A stretch of 64,000 nucleotides of DNA from contig NZ_LQOU01000009.1 in assembly GCF_002102155.1 (NCBI RefSeq), forward strand, positions 1 to 64,000, read 5' to 3'. The position numbers and the translations under genes were made by a program. Positions 1-11,262 of the stretch are shown in pieces (the stretch's first letter is position 1; each line of letters opens with the position of its first letter). Origin of the DNA: Mycobacterium europaeum. GTDB taxonomy: Bacteria > Actinomycetota > Actinomycetes > Mycobacteriales > Mycobacteriaceae. The notes beneath the pieces are model-generated. The model made no database searches, had not been told where the DNA came from, and was given only the letters and a program-made list of their open reading frames with translations.

Positions 1-156
1 GTCCGGAGCCGGGGGCGGCGGGGGCGCGTCCGGCGCCCCGGCGGGCGCCATGTTGGGGTCGAAACCCATCGGCTCCGCAGTCGCGGTGGCCGACGGGATG
101 GTCACGAGGGTGCCTGTGACCGCGGCGAGAACGAGCGTCTTACGGACGTTCTTCAA
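1..156 (-). CDS. rpfE: Resuscitation-promoting factor RpfE, N-terminal part (truncated by window edge)
   Basis: Only the first 52 codons lie in the window. RpfE is a secreted muralytic (transglycosylase-like) enzyme that cleaves peptidoglycan and helps dormant mycobacteria resume growth. The visible part has a TTG start, a charged KNVRK N-terminus, a hydrophobic stretch LVLAAVTGTLVTI and an Ala-X-Ala-like region ATATAEP, so it is a Sec signal peptide of about 28 residues. After it come the PMGFDPN and APDAPPPPPAP segments, the Pro/Ala-rich linker typical of RpfE (in M. tuberculosis also built of GFDPN-like units). A purine-rich AAAGGAAA ribosome site ends about 5 nt before the TTG. The catalytic Rpf domain would lie beyond position 1 and is not visible. 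The identity rests on signal peptide and linker similarity plus synteny with Rv2450c next to mobA/korAB. Confidence 0.85.
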   Translation of the reverse strand, partial: MKNVRKTLVLAAVTGTLVTIPSATATAEPMGFDPNMAPAGAPDAPPPPPAPD

Positions 157-246
157 TATCTTTCCTTTCGCGGTGCGCGCGCGCCAAAGCAAGCCCACGG
201 GGGTGGGCTGACGGTCTTTGGTTGATGCGGAAAACCTGCTTCGGAA

Positions 247-355
247 CGTGCCGACTTGTTCCGGCACGACAGCGGTGGGCTCGAAACGCCCGGCGGGGTG
301 CTACCCACCGGCCGCGGACTGGGCTTCGCCGTCCGCAGCCCCGCTCACACGCGGG
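247..355 (-). promoter_or_regulatory. Cluster of four hairpins in the rpfE upstream or leader region
   Basis: Four consecutive inverted repeats can be drawn: 247-253 with 262-268 (7 bp, 8-nt loop), 273-279 with 304-310 (7 bp), 314-319 with 331-336 (6 bp), and 340-344 with 351-355 (5 bp, 6-nt loop). They start about 90 nt upstream of the rpfE TTG. If transcription starts beyond 355 they form a structured 5' leader. What they bind, if anything, is not known from sequence. Confidence 0.4.
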
Positions 356-1219
356 TCCGTGATTCTGTTTTCAGTTACTCTTCCGTAACCCGTTGTGGGC
401 TAACAGGGACCGTACGAGACCCAGCCGCATTCGTCATCTTCGGAAAACGGACATCTCGTTTCGGTAACGGGGTGATCACGGCGCAATCGCGTCGTCATTT
501 TGGCAGGTCAGCACGGCAATTCCGCGAAGTACCCAACATTCGCAATCGCTGTCAAATCGTGACCCGAATCACGCGCATTTTGTGAACTGGCACACGCATT
601 TGCGCTAGTGCGTTGAGATCGGTTTCGCTGTACCGGACCGGGGTCCGCGCGCGAAGCGGCGTAGCTTACAACAAGTTACGCGATACCGCCGATCCGCCAC
701 GCCCGACGATGCGGACGAATTACGTTGCGCTGCTGGCTAACTTGCGTCGGTCGAATAGCGAACGCGCAGGAGATCCCCATCGCCCGCGGATCGACGGCAG
801 GAACACCGAAAGTCCTTTCTGGACAACGATTTCAGAGATATGCGGCCGTACGGTAACTAAGCAGGGATCGACCGGAACGTCGTCACCGCATGGCCACCGA
901 GCCTTGCGCCATTCGGCCGTGCAATTTGCTCGCCGGCCGCGGCGTGCGGCCGGCGGCGAGCCGCCCCGGCGTCACTGTCGCCGACACAGGCGCCGTCATT
1001 CCGTCCGAAAAGTGCTATGTGGCAACAGATCACGATCGAGCGTCGAATTCGACTAGTACACCAAACAGTTAGTACGCCCGGCCATTCTTGGAGCGAAAGG
1101 AAAACTCGCCGTATGTCGAATGGCTCGGCCAATTTTCGTGTGCCCGAAGGCGGCTGCCGGCGATCCAGAAAAACTATCCGGGCGCGGCCCAACCGCGTTG
1201 GGCTCGCGTGCGGATCGGG
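356..1219. other. Long intergenic region between rpfE and mobA, no supported gene
   Basis: About 860 nt with no convincing coding sequence. Open frames at 256-585 and 613-1056 (plus strand) are Arg-rich, resemble no family I know, and disagree with each other. The 541-600 block is only 31/60 G+C, lower than the coding DNA around it, as expected for regulatory sequence. It holds the CRP-like palindrome listed separately. H37Rv has two small hypothetical genes (Rv2451, Rv2452c) in this interval, and I cannot identify counterparts. Confidence 0.5.
558..573. promoter_or_regulatory. CRP-like palindrome CGTGACCCGAATCACG
   Basis: Perfect 5-bp arms CGTGA and TCACG are separated by 6 nt. This matches the core GTGA-N6-TCAC of the mycobacterial CRP (Rv3676) site. 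It lies about 400 nt upstream of the rpfE start, in the low-GC part of the intergenic region. A second half-site, TGTGA, lies close by at 581-585. CRP control of rpfA is established in M. tuberculosis; for rpfE it is inferred here from the motif only. Confidence 0.35.
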
Positions 1220-1837
1220 TCAGCTGCGCGGCTGCGCGAGGGCGCGCAACTCGGCGTCGGTGTTGACGTTGGTCAGCGACCGCGAATCCGACGTCAGGAT
1301 GCGCTGGGCGTCCGACGCGTCCACCAGGGCGCGCATGCTGCGCTCGCCGGCCGCCACCAAGGCGTCGACACGGTCGGCCAGGTCGGTCCGGTACACCGCG
1401 GCGAGGTAGTGGTCCTGGCCGTCCCACGGCAGCACCACTTCCGCGCCGGTCTCCAGCGCCCGGCGGGTGAGATCGTCGATGAGATCGATTGCCAGGAAAG
1501 GCATGTCGACGGCGCAGACGAAGGCGAGCCGGGCACCGGCGTCGGCGGCCGCGCGCAGCGCCCGCCCGGTCGCCGGCAACGGCCCCAACCCGCGCAGTTC
1601 GTCGCGCATGACTCGGGCCCGCAGTTCCGGCAACGGCTGGCCCTGGGCGGCCATCACCAGGACCGGGTCGCAACGCTGCCCGAGGATGCCGACCACGTGC
1701 TCGACCATCGTGGTCGCCTGGGAGCCCGCGGATGCGGGGACCGGGAGGCTGGCCTTGTCGCGGCCCATGCGTTGTGATGCGCCGCCGGCGAGCACCACCC
1801 CGGCCAGTGCAGCCGTCTCGGGCACGGTCTCGCCCAC
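1220..1837 (-). CDS. mobA: Molybdenum cofactor guanylyltransferase MobA
   Basis: MobA transfers GMP from GTP to molybdopterin to form the bis-MGD cofactor of Mo enzymes (cytosolic). Near the N-terminus is the nucleotide-binding signature [13 protein letters not shown] (residues about 16-28). Further on are a [10 protein letters not shown] segment, CAVDMP, and the terminal LTNVNTD motif typical of MobA. Length is 205 aa against 201 in M. tuberculosis. The GTG at 1837 is chosen because it lies one base after the korB stop and gives the same spacing to the LAGG motif as the M. tuberculosis protein. A longer frame starting at 1891 would overlap korB by 53 nt and adds an unlikely Cys/Pro-rich N-terminus; a GTG at 1825 is also possible. 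Cotranscription with korA and korB is very likely. Confidence 0.88.
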   Translation of the reverse strand: MGETVPETAALAGVVLAGGASQRMGRDKASLPVPASAGSQATTMVEHVVGILGQRCDPVLVMAAQGQPLPELRARVMRDELRGLGPLPATGRALRAAADAGARLAFVCAVDMPFLAIDLIDDLTRRALETGAEVVLPWDGQDHYLAAVYRTDLADRVDALVAAGERSMRALVDASDAQRILTSDSRSLTNVNTDAELRALAQPRS

Positions 1838-1838
1838 C

Positions 1839-2926
1839 TCAGTCGACGGTCCAGGTGTCGCGCCCGCGCAGCAGCGACTGCAGGGCGGCATCGTCGAACG
1901 GCTTCGAGGCCCGCGCGGTCTGCACCTGGGAGCGCGCCGCGTCGTCGTAGGTGGGCCGGCTGACGTTCCGGAAGATGCCGAGCACGGTGTGATCGAGGTT
2001 TTGATCGGACAGCCGCGACAGCGCGAAGGCGTAGGCCGAGTCGTCGGTGTGCGCGTCGTGCACCATGATCTCGTCGACGGCCACGTCGGCGGTCTTCGCG
2101 AATTCCAGGCCGAACCCGGACTTCACCACGCAGTACTCCCCGTCGGCGCCGAAGGTGATCGGCTCGCCGTGGCGGATGTTGATCACCCGCTCCTCGGCGC
2201 CCTCCTTGCGCAGCACGTCGAATGAGCCGTCGTTGAAAATCGGGCAGTCCTGCAGGATTTCGACCACCGCGGCGCCGCGGTGCTCGGCGGCCGCACGCAG
2301 CACCTCGGTCAGTCCGTTGCGGTCGGAATCCAGGGCGCGGCCGACGAACGTCGCCTCGGCGCCCAGCGCCAGCGACACCGGGTTGAACGGGTGGTCCAGC
2401 GAGCCCATGGGTGTCGACTTGGTGACCTTGCCGACCTCCGACGTGGGCGAGTACTGGCCCTTGGTCAGCCCGTAGATCCGGTTGTTGAACAACAGGATCG
2501 TGATGTTGACGTTGCGGCGCAGCGCGTGAATCAGGTGATTGCCGCCGATCGAGAGCGCGTCCCCGTCGCCGGTGACCACCCACACGGACAGGTCCTCGCG
2601 GGCCAGCGCCAACCCGGTCGCGATCGCCGGTGCGCGGCCGTGGATGGAGTGGAATCCGTAGGTCTCCAGGTAGTAGGGGAAGCGGCTGGAGCAACCGATG
2701 CCGCTGACGAACACGATGTTCTCGCGGCGCAGTCCCAGCTCAGGCAGGAAGTTGCGGATGGTGTTGAGGATGACGTAGTCCCCGCAGCCGGGGCACCAGC
2801 GGACCTCTTGGTCACTGGTGAAGTCCTTGCCCTTCTGCGGCTGATCCGTGGTGGGGACGCCGTCGTTCTTCCGCAACCTCGGGGTCAGCCCCAGGTCGGT
2901 CCCCGCCAGATTTCCCATCAGGTCGG

Positions 2927-2930
<4 letters not shown>
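1839..2930 (-). CDS. korB: 2-oxoglutarate:ferredoxin oxidoreductase, beta subunit KorB
   Basis: Subunit of the CoA-dependent, ferredoxin-linked enzyme that oxidatively decarboxylates 2-oxoglutarate to succinyl-CoA, an alternative to the 2-oxoglutarate dehydrogenase complex in mycobacteria. KorB carries the thiamine diphosphate site: the [12 protein letters not shown]...LLFNN motif spans residues 121-150. CPGCG at 46-50 is the conserved family motif upstream of the cofactor site. Length is 363 aa (M. tuberculosis about 373). Its ATG overlaps the korA stop by 4 nt (ATGA), so the two subunits are translationally coupled, and mobA follows within 2 nt. No separate gamma or delta gene is seen, in line with the two-subunit alpha-gamma fusion/beta organisation. 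Confidence 0.95.
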
Positions 2931-4900
<1,970 letters not shown>

Positions 4901-5085
4901 GTATCCGCCTTCCATTCGTTATCCGGATAGGCACTTCGCTGGAGTTTTAGGTTACGCGCCGTTGAAGCGACTCCCGCGCCCTCGAGCTTGTGTGTCACTG
5001 CTAGTACCAATTATGGCACTCGATTTAGGGGAGAACGATCGTCTCTAAACCGTTGCATACAGCGGTTTTACACCTAAAGCCAATG

Positions 5086-6387
5086 TCAGCGCGCGGAGGG
5101 TGGTGCGGTCCGTTGAAAACTGTGGTATTGGTCACTTTTCCCCGATGCGGCCGATTCCTTCGGCGCCGTCTCCGGCATCGCGACCAGGTAGAGCAAAAAG
5201 CCCGCGCCGGCGAGCGCCCCCAGGAAGGCGAAGGCGGCGTCGTAGCCGGCGGCCACCACGATCCAGCCGGCCACGAGATTGGACACCGAGGCGCCTATCC
5301 CCGTCGCGGCCGTGACGGCGCCCAGGCTCACGTTGAACCGGCCGGTGCCGTGCGTGACGTCCTGGACGACGAGGGGGAACAGCGCACCGAATACGCCGGC
5401 CCCGACGCCATCCAGCAGCTGCACGCCGACCAACCAATACGGGTTGCCGGACAGGGTGTAGAGAAATCCGCGTGCGGCAAGGACCGCGAAGCCGAGCAGG
5501 AAGATGGGCTTTCGCCCCCACGAATCGGCCTTGGCTCCGGCCAGGTACGCGACCGGCACCATGACCACTTGCGCGGCCACGATGCAACCGGCCATCAGCG
5601 CGGTCCCGACGTCCTTGTTGTGCAGCGCCAGCAACTGACCGACCAGCGGCAGCATGGCCGCGTTGGCGAAGTGGAAGGCGATGACCGTCGCGGCGAAGAT
5701 GATCAGCCTGCGATTGCGCAGCAATACCCCCATCCGGGAGGGCGTCTCGTGCGGCCCACCCGGCACGTGGTCCATGCCCCGCGCCACGTCATGATCGATC
5801 GCCTCGCCCGGAATTCGCAGCGTCGCAAGCACACTCGCGGCCGCCATGACGGCCAGCACCCAGAACACCACCACCGGGCCGAAGAAGTACGCCAAGCCGC
5901 CGGTGATGGCCGCGGCCGACGCGTTGCCCGCGTGGTTGAACGACTCATTGCGTCCGATCCGGCGGGCGAAGAAGCGCGGACCCACGACGCCCAAAGTGAT
6001 CGCCGCCAACGCGGGGGCGAACACCGAGCCGGCGATGCCGGTCAGGGCCTGCAGAACCGAGATCGAGTACAGGCCCGGAAACACCGGCATGGCCAGGGAA
6101 CCGGCGGTGATGGTCAAGGCGCCGCCGACGATCAACGCGCGCTTGGCGGTGCTCCGGTCCACCAGCGCGCCGGCGGGGGCCTGCGCGACGATCGCGCCGA
6201 TCCCCCCGACCGCCATGACGAACCCGATCGACGCCTGATCCCAGTGGTGGGCCAGCAGCAGGTAGATCGACAGGTAGGGGCCCAGCCCGTCGCGGACGTC
6301 GGCCAGCAGAAAGTTCAGCAGATCCAGCGCGCGCGTCAGCCGGCGCGGCACGAGGCTGGGGGCTTCAGCGGCGGCCGGCATGGGCAT
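5086..6387 (-). CDS. Major facilitator superfamily transporter (Rv2456c-like)
   Basis: A 433-aa integral membrane protein with about 11-12 hydrophobic segments. The first half contains VMAVGGIGAIVAQAPAGALVDRSTAKR, the loop 2-3 motif of MFS drug/metabolite exporters (G-X3-D-R). The second half starts near NRRLIIFAATVIAFHFANAAMLP, with LAGAKADSWGRKP as the equivalent loop 8-9 motif. Substrate cannot be read from the sequence; M. tuberculosis Rv2456c, at the same place, is also uncharacterised. It stands between korA and clpX as a single gene with its own 170-nt upstream gap. The start MPMPAAAEAP has a second ATG two codons in; either is possible. Confidence 0.85.
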   Translation of the reverse strand: MPMPAAAEAPSLVPRRLTRALDLLNFLLADVRDGLGPYLSIYLLLAHHWDQASIGFVMAVGGIGAIVAQAPAGALVDRSTAKRALIVGGALTITAGSLAMPVFPGLYSISVLQALTGIAGSVFAPALAAITLGVVGPRFFARRIGRNESFNHAGNASAAAITGGLAYFFGPVVVFWVLAVMAAASVLATLRIPGEAIDHDVARGMDHVPGGPHETPSRMGVLLRNRRLIIFAATVIAFHFANAAMLPLVGQLLALHNKDVGTALMAGCIVAAQVVMVPVAYLAGAKADSWGRKPIFLLGFAVLAARGFLYTLSGNPYWLVGVQLLDGVGAGVFGALFPLVVQDVTHGTGRFNVSLGAVTAATGIGASVSNLVAGWIVVAAGYDAAFAFLGALAGAGFLLYLVAMPETAPKESAASGKSDQYHSFQRTAPPSAR

Positions 6388-6426
6388 CTAGTACCCAAAA
6401 GCGCGGCTTTACGACCGCGGGTTGTG

Positions 6427-7707
6427 TTAGGCGCTCTTGTCGCGGCGCTCGGTGCGCGACGGCTTGCGCGGCACGATCGTCGGAAGCACGTTGTCCTGCA
6501 CCGTCTCCTTGGTCACCACGACCTTGGCGACGTCGTCGCGGCTCGGGATGTCATACATCACCGGCAGCAAGACCTCTTCCATGATGGCGCGCAGACCACG
6601 GGCACCCGTGCCGCGGTGGATGGCCTGATCGGCGATTGCCTCCAGCGCATCGTCGGTGAACTCGAGCTCGACGCCGTCCATCTCGAACAGCCGCGTGTAC
6701 TGCTTGACCAACGCGTTCTTCGGCTCGGACAGGATTTTGACCAGCGACTCGCGGTCGAGGTTGGTCACCGACGCGACGACCGGCAGCCGCCCGATGAACT
6801 CGGGGATCAACCCGAACTTGATCAGGTCCTCGGGCATGACGTCGGAAAAGTGATCGGTGGTGTCGATCTCGGCCTTGGAGCGCACCTCGGCGCCGAAGCC
6901 CAGCCCGCGCTTGCCGACACGTTCGTAGATGATCTTCTCCAGGCCGGCGAAGGCGCCCGCGACGATGAACAGCACGTTGGTGGTGTCGATCTGGATGAAC
7001 TCCTGGTGCGGGTGCTTGCGGCCGCCCTGCGGGGGCACGGAAGCCTGGGTGCCCTCCAGGATTTTCAGCAGGGCCTGCTGGACGCCCTCACCGGAGACGT
7101 CGCGGGTGATCGAGGGGTTCTCGCTCTTGCGGGCGATCTTGTCCACCTCGTCGATGTAGATGATGCCGGTCTCGGCGCGCTTGACGTCGTAGTCGGCGGC
7201 CTGGATGAGTTTGAGCAAAATGTTCTCGACGTCCTCACCGACATAGCCGGCTTCGGTCAGCGCGGTGGCGTCGGCGATGGCGAACGGCACGTTGAGCATC
7301 TTGGCGAGTGTCTGGGCCAGATAGGTCTTGCCGCAGCCGGTCGGCCCGAGCATCAGGATGTTGGACTTGGTCAGCTCGACCGGCTCGTGCCGCGAGTCGC
7401 GGCCCTTCTCCCCCGCCTGGATCCGCTTGTAGTGGTTGTAGACCGCGACGGCCAGCGTTCGCTTGGCGGTGTCCTGCCCGATGACGTAGCCCTCCAGGAA
7501 CTCCCGGATCTCCATGGGCTTGGGCAGTTCGTCGAGTTTGACGTCGTCGGCGTCGGCGAGTTCCTCTTCGATGATCTCGTTGCAGAGATCGATGCATTCA
7601 TCGCAGATGTACACACCGGGACCAGCAATGAGTTTCTTGACCTGCTTCTGGCTCTTCCCGCAGAACGAGCACTTCAGCAGGTCACCGCCGTCTCCGATGC
7701 GCGCCAT
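6427..7707 (-). CDS. clpX: ClpX, ATPase and unfoldase subunit of the Clp protease
   Basis: AAA+ unfoldase that recognises substrates, unfolds them and feeds them to ClpP1P2. Motifs: N-terminal zinc-binding domain with Cys13, Cys16, Cys35 and Cys38; Walker A GPTGCGKT at 121-128; GYVG pore loop at 154-157; Walker B IYIDEVD at 183-189. A region resembling the IGF loop that docks on ClpP lies in RGLGFGAEV, and the arginine finger is in the C-terminal small domain around [10 protein letters not shown]. Length is 426 aa, the same as in M. tuberculosis. Unlike H37Rv, where two genes intervene, only 395 non-coding bases separate it from clpP2. Confidence 0.97.
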   Translation of the reverse strand: MARIGDGGDLLKCSFCGKSQKQVKKLIAGPGVYICDECIDLCNEIIEEELADADDVKLDELPKPMEIREFLEGYVIGQDTAKRTLAVAVYNHYKRIQAGEKGRDSRHEPVELTKSNILMLGPTGCGKTYLAQTLAKMLNVPFAIADATALTEAGYVGEDVENILLKLIQAADYDVKRAETGIIYIDEVDKIARKSENPSITRDVSGEGVQQALLKILEGTQASVPPQGGRKHPHQEFIQIDTTNVLFIVAGAFAGLEKIIYERVGKRGLGFGAEVRSKAEIDTTDHFSDVMPEDLIKFGLIPEFIGRLPVVASVTNLDRESLVKILSEPKNALVKQYTRLFEMDGVELEFTDDALEAIADQAIHRGTGARGLRAIMEEVLLPVMYDIPSRDDVAKVVVTKETVQDNVLPTIVPRKPSRTERRDKSA

Positions 7708-8102
7708 GGTGCTGAGGGCCTACTTCCTTTTCGCCGTTCGTCTTGCTGTGCCGCATGTATGCCCCGACGCTACCCGCTAGATCGGGCCCGACGCGACCAT
7801 TAAGGCCGAATCGCGCCCATGATATTCGGGGGAGTCATGCTGATCCCGTCTGAATGAAACATATAGCCAGACGCTGCCCGTCACCCGTGAAAGACGCGCT
7901 TTGCGTGTCTTTGGCGTGTCGCGGTCGTGACCCAACCGAGGCTGGTGCGCAGACCGAACCCCACTTCCGCTGGAGACACCGACCCGGCGAAGCATGGGCA
8001 GATCCCCACGAAATCACCCTACCGCGGCCGGCCGCAATCGGCTCAGACCAGCGATTCGGTCCTGACCAAGGTGTGGCCGGCGAGCATGCCGACACGACAA
8101 CG
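7708..8102. other. clpX-clpP2 intergenic region (395 nt), no gene
   Basis: No supported coding sequence. In H37Rv this place holds mmuM (Rv2458) and Rv2459, and neither is present. It contains the clpX promoter region and one stem-loop (7890-7912, listed separately). A plus-strand frame through 7854-8300 runs antisense into clpP2 and has no family resemblance. Confidence 0.6.
7890..7912. terminator. Stem-loop between clpP2 and clpX
   Basis: AAAGACGCG (7890-7898) and CGTGTCTTT (7904-7912) pair in 8 of 9 positions around a 5-nt loop CTTTG. It lies about 190 nt past the clpP2 stop and 180 nt before the clpX start. It has no clear U-tract but could end clpP1P2 transcription or lie in the clpX leader. 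Confidence 0.35.
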
Positions 8103-8744
8103 CTAAGCGGTCTGCGCGGAAAGCTTCCGGTACTCCAGGACGGTGTCGATGATCCCGTACTCCTTGGCGTCTTCCGCGGTCAGGATCTTGTCCCGGTCGG
8201 TGTCCTTGCGGATGGTCGCGGCGTCCTTGCCGGTGTGGCGGGCCAGGGTGGTCTCCATGAGCGTGCGCATCCGCTCGATCTCGGCGGCCTGGATCTCTAG
8301 ATCGGAGAACTGTCCCTGGATCACGCCCTGCAGCGACGGCTGGTGGATCAGCACGCGAGCGTTGGGCAGCGCCATCCGCTTGCCGGGCGTTCCGGCGGCC
8401 AGCAACACCGCCGCGGCCGACGCCGCCTGGCCGAGGCACACCGTCTGAATGTCGGCGCGGACGTACTGCATGGTGTCGTAAATCGCCATCAGCGAGGTGA
8501 ATCCGCCGCCGGGCGAGTTGATGTACATGGTGATGTCGCGGTCGGGGTCCAGCGACTCCAACACCAGCAGCTGCGCCATGATGTCGTTCGCCGAAGCGTC
8601 GTCGACCTGGACGCCGAGGAAGATGATGCGCTCCTCGAACAGCTTGTTGTACGGGTTGGACTCCTTGACGCCGAAGCTGGAGTGCTCGATGAACGACGGC
8701 AGGATGTAGCGCGCCTGAGGCTGGATGGGGTGCTGGGTGCTCAC
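8103..8744 (-). CDS. clpP2: ClpP2, proteolytic subunit of the Clp protease
   Basis: Serine peptidase that forms the hetero-tetradecamer with ClpP1; it docks ClpX and ClpC1 and is essential in mycobacteria. Catalytic triad by alignment with M. tuberculosis numbering: Ser109 (in [10 protein letters not shown]), His134 (VLIHQPS) and Asp185. 213 aa. The GTG start at 8744 ([16 protein letters not shown]) overlaps the clpP1 stop as GTGA, so the two are translationally coupled. The much longer frame that continues upstream to 9218 only runs antisense-like through clpP1 and is not coding. Confidence 0.97.
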   Translation of the reverse strand: MSTQHPIQPQARYILPSFIEHSSFGVKESNPYNKLFEERIIFLGVQVDDASANDIMAQLLVLESLDPDRDITMYINSPGGGFTSLMAIYDTMQYVRADIQTVCLGQAASAAAVLLAAGTPGKRMALPNARVLIHQPSLQGVIQGQFSDLEIQAAEIERMRTLMETTLARHTGKDAATIRKDTDRDKILTAEDAKEYGIIDTVLEYRKLSAQTA

Positions 8745-9340
8745 TGGGCTTCTCCGTTGGTGATGTGGGCCGCGCGGGTGATGATGTGGTCGACGAACCC
8801 GTATTCCAGGGCCTCCGGGGCGGTGAACCAGCGGTCGCGGTCGGAATCGGCCTCGATGCGTTCGATCGACTGCCCGGTGAACTCGGCGTTCAGCCGGAAC
8901 ATCTCCTTCTTGATGACGTGGAACTGCTCGGCCTGGATGGCGATGTCGGCCGCACTTCCGGTCACCCCACCCAGCGGCTGGTGCATCAGGATGCGGGCGT
9001 GCGGCAGCGCGTAGCGCTTGCCCTTGGTGCCGGCCGCCAACAGGAACTCGCCCATCGATGCCGCCATGCCCATCGCGTAGGTCGCGATGTCGCACGGCGC
9101 CAGCACCATGGTGTCGTAGATCGCCATTCCGGCGCTGATCGATCCGCCCGGCGAGTTGATGTAGAGCGAGATGTCCTTGTCGGCGTCCTCGGCGGCGAGC
9201 AACAGGATCTGCGCGCACAGCCGGTTGGCGACCTCGTCGTTCACCTCCGAACCCAGGAAGATGATGCGCTCAGAGAGCAAGCGCTCATAGACCGAGTCCG
9301 TGAGGTTGAGCCCCTGCGAGGGCGAACGCATGTCAGACAC
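8741..9340 (-). CDS. clpP1: ClpP1, proteolytic subunit of the Clp protease
   Basis: First gene of the clpP1P2 operon. Ser95 (GMAASMGEF), His120 (ILMHQPLGG) and Asp169 form the catalytic triad; each is shifted by 3 from the M. tuberculosis Ser98/His123/Asp172. 199 aa. The N-terminal [16 protein letters not shown] is likely processed, as in M. tuberculosis. The 118-nt upstream gap to tig holds its promoter and a ClgR-like operator (9438-9448). Confidence 0.97.
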   Translation of the reverse strand: MSDMRSPSQGLNLTDSVYERLLSERIIFLGSEVNDEVANRLCAQILLLAAEDADKDISLYINSPGGSISAGMAIYDTMVLAPCDIATYAMGMAASMGEFLLAAGTKGKRYALPHARILMHQPLGGVTGSAADIAIQAEQFHVIKKEMFRLNAEFTGQSIERIEADSDRDRWFTAPEALEYGFVDHIITRAAHITNGEAQ

Positions 9341-9437
9341 GACTGGGTTACCTGCTTTCTCGAGTTCTTCTATGCACCGACACTAACCAACCTGGCCCAC
9401 CGTTTCGCGGTCACGCTCCTCCTCAATTGGGCGCTTT

Positions 9438-9448
9438 CGCTCACAGCG
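9438..9448. promoter_or_regulatory. ClgR-type operator CGCTCACAGCG upstream of clpP1
   Basis: CGCTCACAGCG fits the ClgR core CGCY-NAN-RGCG described in actinobacteria. ClgR is the activator of clp genes in corynebacteria, streptomycetes and mycobacteria. The site is 98 nt upstream of the clpP1 start and just after the tig stop, a good place for an activator. It rests on motif and context only. Confidence 0.55.
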
Positions 9449-9458
9449 TCAAGACGGG

Positions 9459-10868
9459 TCACTCCGCTTCGTCGTCGGACGCTTCGGTTTCGGGGGCTTC
9501 GTCGACCTCGTCAGCCTCGCCCGTCGGCGCGGCATCGTCGGCCTCCCCGCGCTTGCCGAAGAACTCATCGGTGTCGATGGCGTTCCCGCCGCTGTCGGTC
9601 ACCGTCGCCGCCCGCACCACCTCAGCGACGGCCAGCCCGCGCCGCACGTCGGCGAACATGGCGGGCAGCTGGTTGTTCTCCTGCAGGTAGCCCAGCAGTT
9701 GCTGCGGCTCGATGCCGTATTGGCGAGACGTCATCATCAGCCGCTCGGTGAGGTCGTCCTGGCCGACCTGGACCTCCAGCTCGTCGGCCAGCGCATCCAG
9801 CAGCAGCTGCCTCTTGACGTCCGTCTCCGCCGCGGTGCGCGTTTCGGTCTCGAACTCTTCGCGCGTCTTGCCCTGCCCGGCGAGCACCTCGTCGAGTTTG
9901 GCCTCGTCGTGATCCAGGCCGTGCAGGGCGTTGTGCAGGGTGCTGTCGTACTGCGCCTTGACGATCGCCTCCGGCAGCGGCACGTCGACCTGGTCTAAGA
10001 GAGCGTCCAGCGCGGCGTTCCGTATCTGGTCGGCCTGCTGAGCGCGCTTGACGCGCCCCACCTGCTCGCGCAGGTTGGACCGCAGCTCGTCGATGGTGTC
10101 GAACTCGCTGGCCAACTGGGCGAACTCGTCGTCGGGCTCGGGGAGCTCGCGCTGCTTGATCGACTTGACGGTGACGGTCACCTGCGCGTCCTGCCCGGCG
10201 TGTTCGCCGGCCGCCAGCTGCGCGGTGAACTCGCGGGACTCCTCGACGGACAGACCGACCAGCGCGTCGTCGAGGCCCGCGATGAGACGGCCCGAGCCGA
10301 CCTCGTGGGACAGCCCCTGCGCGGCGGCCCCCGGCACCTCTTCGCCGTCGATGGTGGCCGTCAAGTCGATCGAGACGAAGTCACCGGTGGCCACGGGACG
10401 GTCCACCCCGGTCAGGGTGCCGAACCGGGCGCGCAGCGACTCCAGTTCGGCGTCCACGTCTTCGTCGCTGACCTCGACGGGATCCACCGAGATCTTCAGC
10501 GCGGACAGGTCCGGAAGCTCGATCTTGGGGCGGACGTCGACCTCGGCGGTGAACGCCAGCTCCTCGCCATACTCCTTCTTGGTGACCTCGATCTCGGGCT
10601 GACCCAGGGGCTGCACCTCCGAATCCACGACCGCCTGCCCGTACCGCGCCGGCAGCGCCTCGTTGACGACCTGGTCCAGCAGTGCCTCCCGGCCGAACCG
10701 GGCCTCCAGCAACTTCGCCGGCGCCTTGCCGGGCCGGAAGCCGGGCAGCCGCACCTGCTTGGCCAGCTCTCGGTAGGCACGCTGGAAATCGGGCTCGAGT
10801 TCGGCGAACGGCACCTCCACGTTGATGCGGACCCGGGTGGGGCTCAGCTGCTCGACAGTGCTCTTCAC
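9459..10868 (-). CDS. tig: Trigger factor (ribosome-associated chaperone)
   Basis: Ribosome-tunnel chaperone and peptidyl-prolyl isomerase that meets nascent chains. The N-terminal domain has the ribosome-docking signature GFRPGKAP at 43-50. A middle FKBP-type PPIase domain follows (about 155-245, with [17 protein letters not shown] and [17 protein letters not shown]). The C-terminal helical chaperone arms end in a very acidic tail ([16 protein letters not shown]...). 469 aa against 466 in M. tuberculosis. The ATG at 10868 follows a GGAG-type site. tRNA-Pro lies 66 nt upstream in the same direction. Confidence 0.97.
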   Translation of the reverse strand: MKSTVEQLSPTRVRINVEVPFAELEPDFQRAYRELAKQVRLPGFRPGKAPAKLLEARFGREALLDQVVNEALPARYGQAVVDSEVQPLGQPEIEVTKKEYGEELAFTAEVDVRPKIELPDLSALKISVDPVEVSDEDVDAELESLRARFGTLTGVDRPVATGDFVSIDLTATIDGEEVPGAAAQGLSHEVGSGRLIAGLDDALVGLSVEESREFTAQLAAGEHAGQDAQVTVTVKSIKQRELPEPDDEFAQLASEFDTIDELRSNLREQVGRVKRAQQADQIRNAALDALLDQVDVPLPEAIVKAQYDSTLHNALHGLDHDEAKLDEVLAGQGKTREEFETETRTAAETDVKRQLLLDALADELEVQVGQDDLTERLMMTSRQYGIEPQQLLGYLQENNQLPAMFADVRRGLAVAEVVRAATVTDSGGNAIDTDEFFGKRGEADDAAPTGEADEVDEAPETEASDDEAE

Positions 10869-10934
10869 GGGGGTGCTCCTCGGTGGTCGTTCCTGGCGTT
10901 CGGTGGGCCGCGTACATGCGGCGCGGGGTGGTGC

Positions 10935-11011
10935 TGGTCGGGGTGACAGGATTTGAACCTGCGGCCTTCCGCTCCCAAAGCGGATGCGCTACCAAGCTGC
11001 GCTACACCCCG
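10935..11011 (-). tRNA. tRNA-Pro (anticodon TGG), CCA encoded
   Basis: A full cloverleaf can be folded. The acceptor CGGGGTG (from 11011) pairs with CACCCCG. The anticodon stem TCCGC/GCGGA encloses loop TTTGGGA with anticodon TGG. The T-arm has GTTCAAATCC. Discriminator A is followed by an encoded CCA (10937-10935). Confidence 0.97.
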
Positions 11012-11112
11012 CGCTGACCTCGATGATCCTAAGGCCCCTCGAGCCCGGGTTGGCCACGGGCGTCGCGGCGACCTCGCAGACCCTCACGGAGCGATCACAA
11101 GACCGCATCGAT

Positions 11113-11141
11113 TAGATTTGATCTTCGTCGACAGCTACAGT
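11113..11141 (+). promoter_or_regulatory. Likely promoter of tRNA-Gly
   Basis: A -10 hexamer TACAGT at 11136-11141 fits the mycobacterial TANNNT rule. A TAGATT at 11113-11118, 17 nt upstream, is a weak -35. It would start transcription about 12 nt before the tRNA. Confidence 0.4.
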
Positions 11142-11159
11142 CACGCTCGACCAATACAT

Positions 11160-11230
11160 GCGGGCGTAGCTCAATGGTAGAGCCCTAGTCTTCCAAACTA
11201 GCTACGCGGGTTCGATTCCCGTCGCCCGCT
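11160..11230 (+). tRNA. tRNA-Gly (anticodon TCC)
   Basis: The acceptor GCGGGCG/CGCCCGC is complete. The anticodon stem CTAGT/ACTAG holds loop CTTCCAA with anticodon TCC, and the T-arm has GGTTCGATTCC. Discriminator T at 11230 is not followed by an encoded CCA, in contrast to the tRNA-Pro next to it. Confidence 0.97.
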
Positions 11231-11262
11231 CGGGTTAAGGATCTGCTCCACAGAGAGGCGCC

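Noticed and set aside
247..360. A c-di-AMP (ydaO-type) riboswitch upstream of rpfE
   Set aside because: GAGCGGGG and a GTCAGCC segment recall the motif, but the conserved core (GGGGTGAAT-like, CAGCTAACC and GTAGGC in order) is not present in the right order. Kept only as an unspecified hairpin cluster.
256..1056. Small plus-strand genes (109 and 147 codons) in the rpfE-mobA gap
   Set aside because: Low-complexity, Arg-rich products without family resemblance, and no ribosome site. Composition looks like regulatory DNA.
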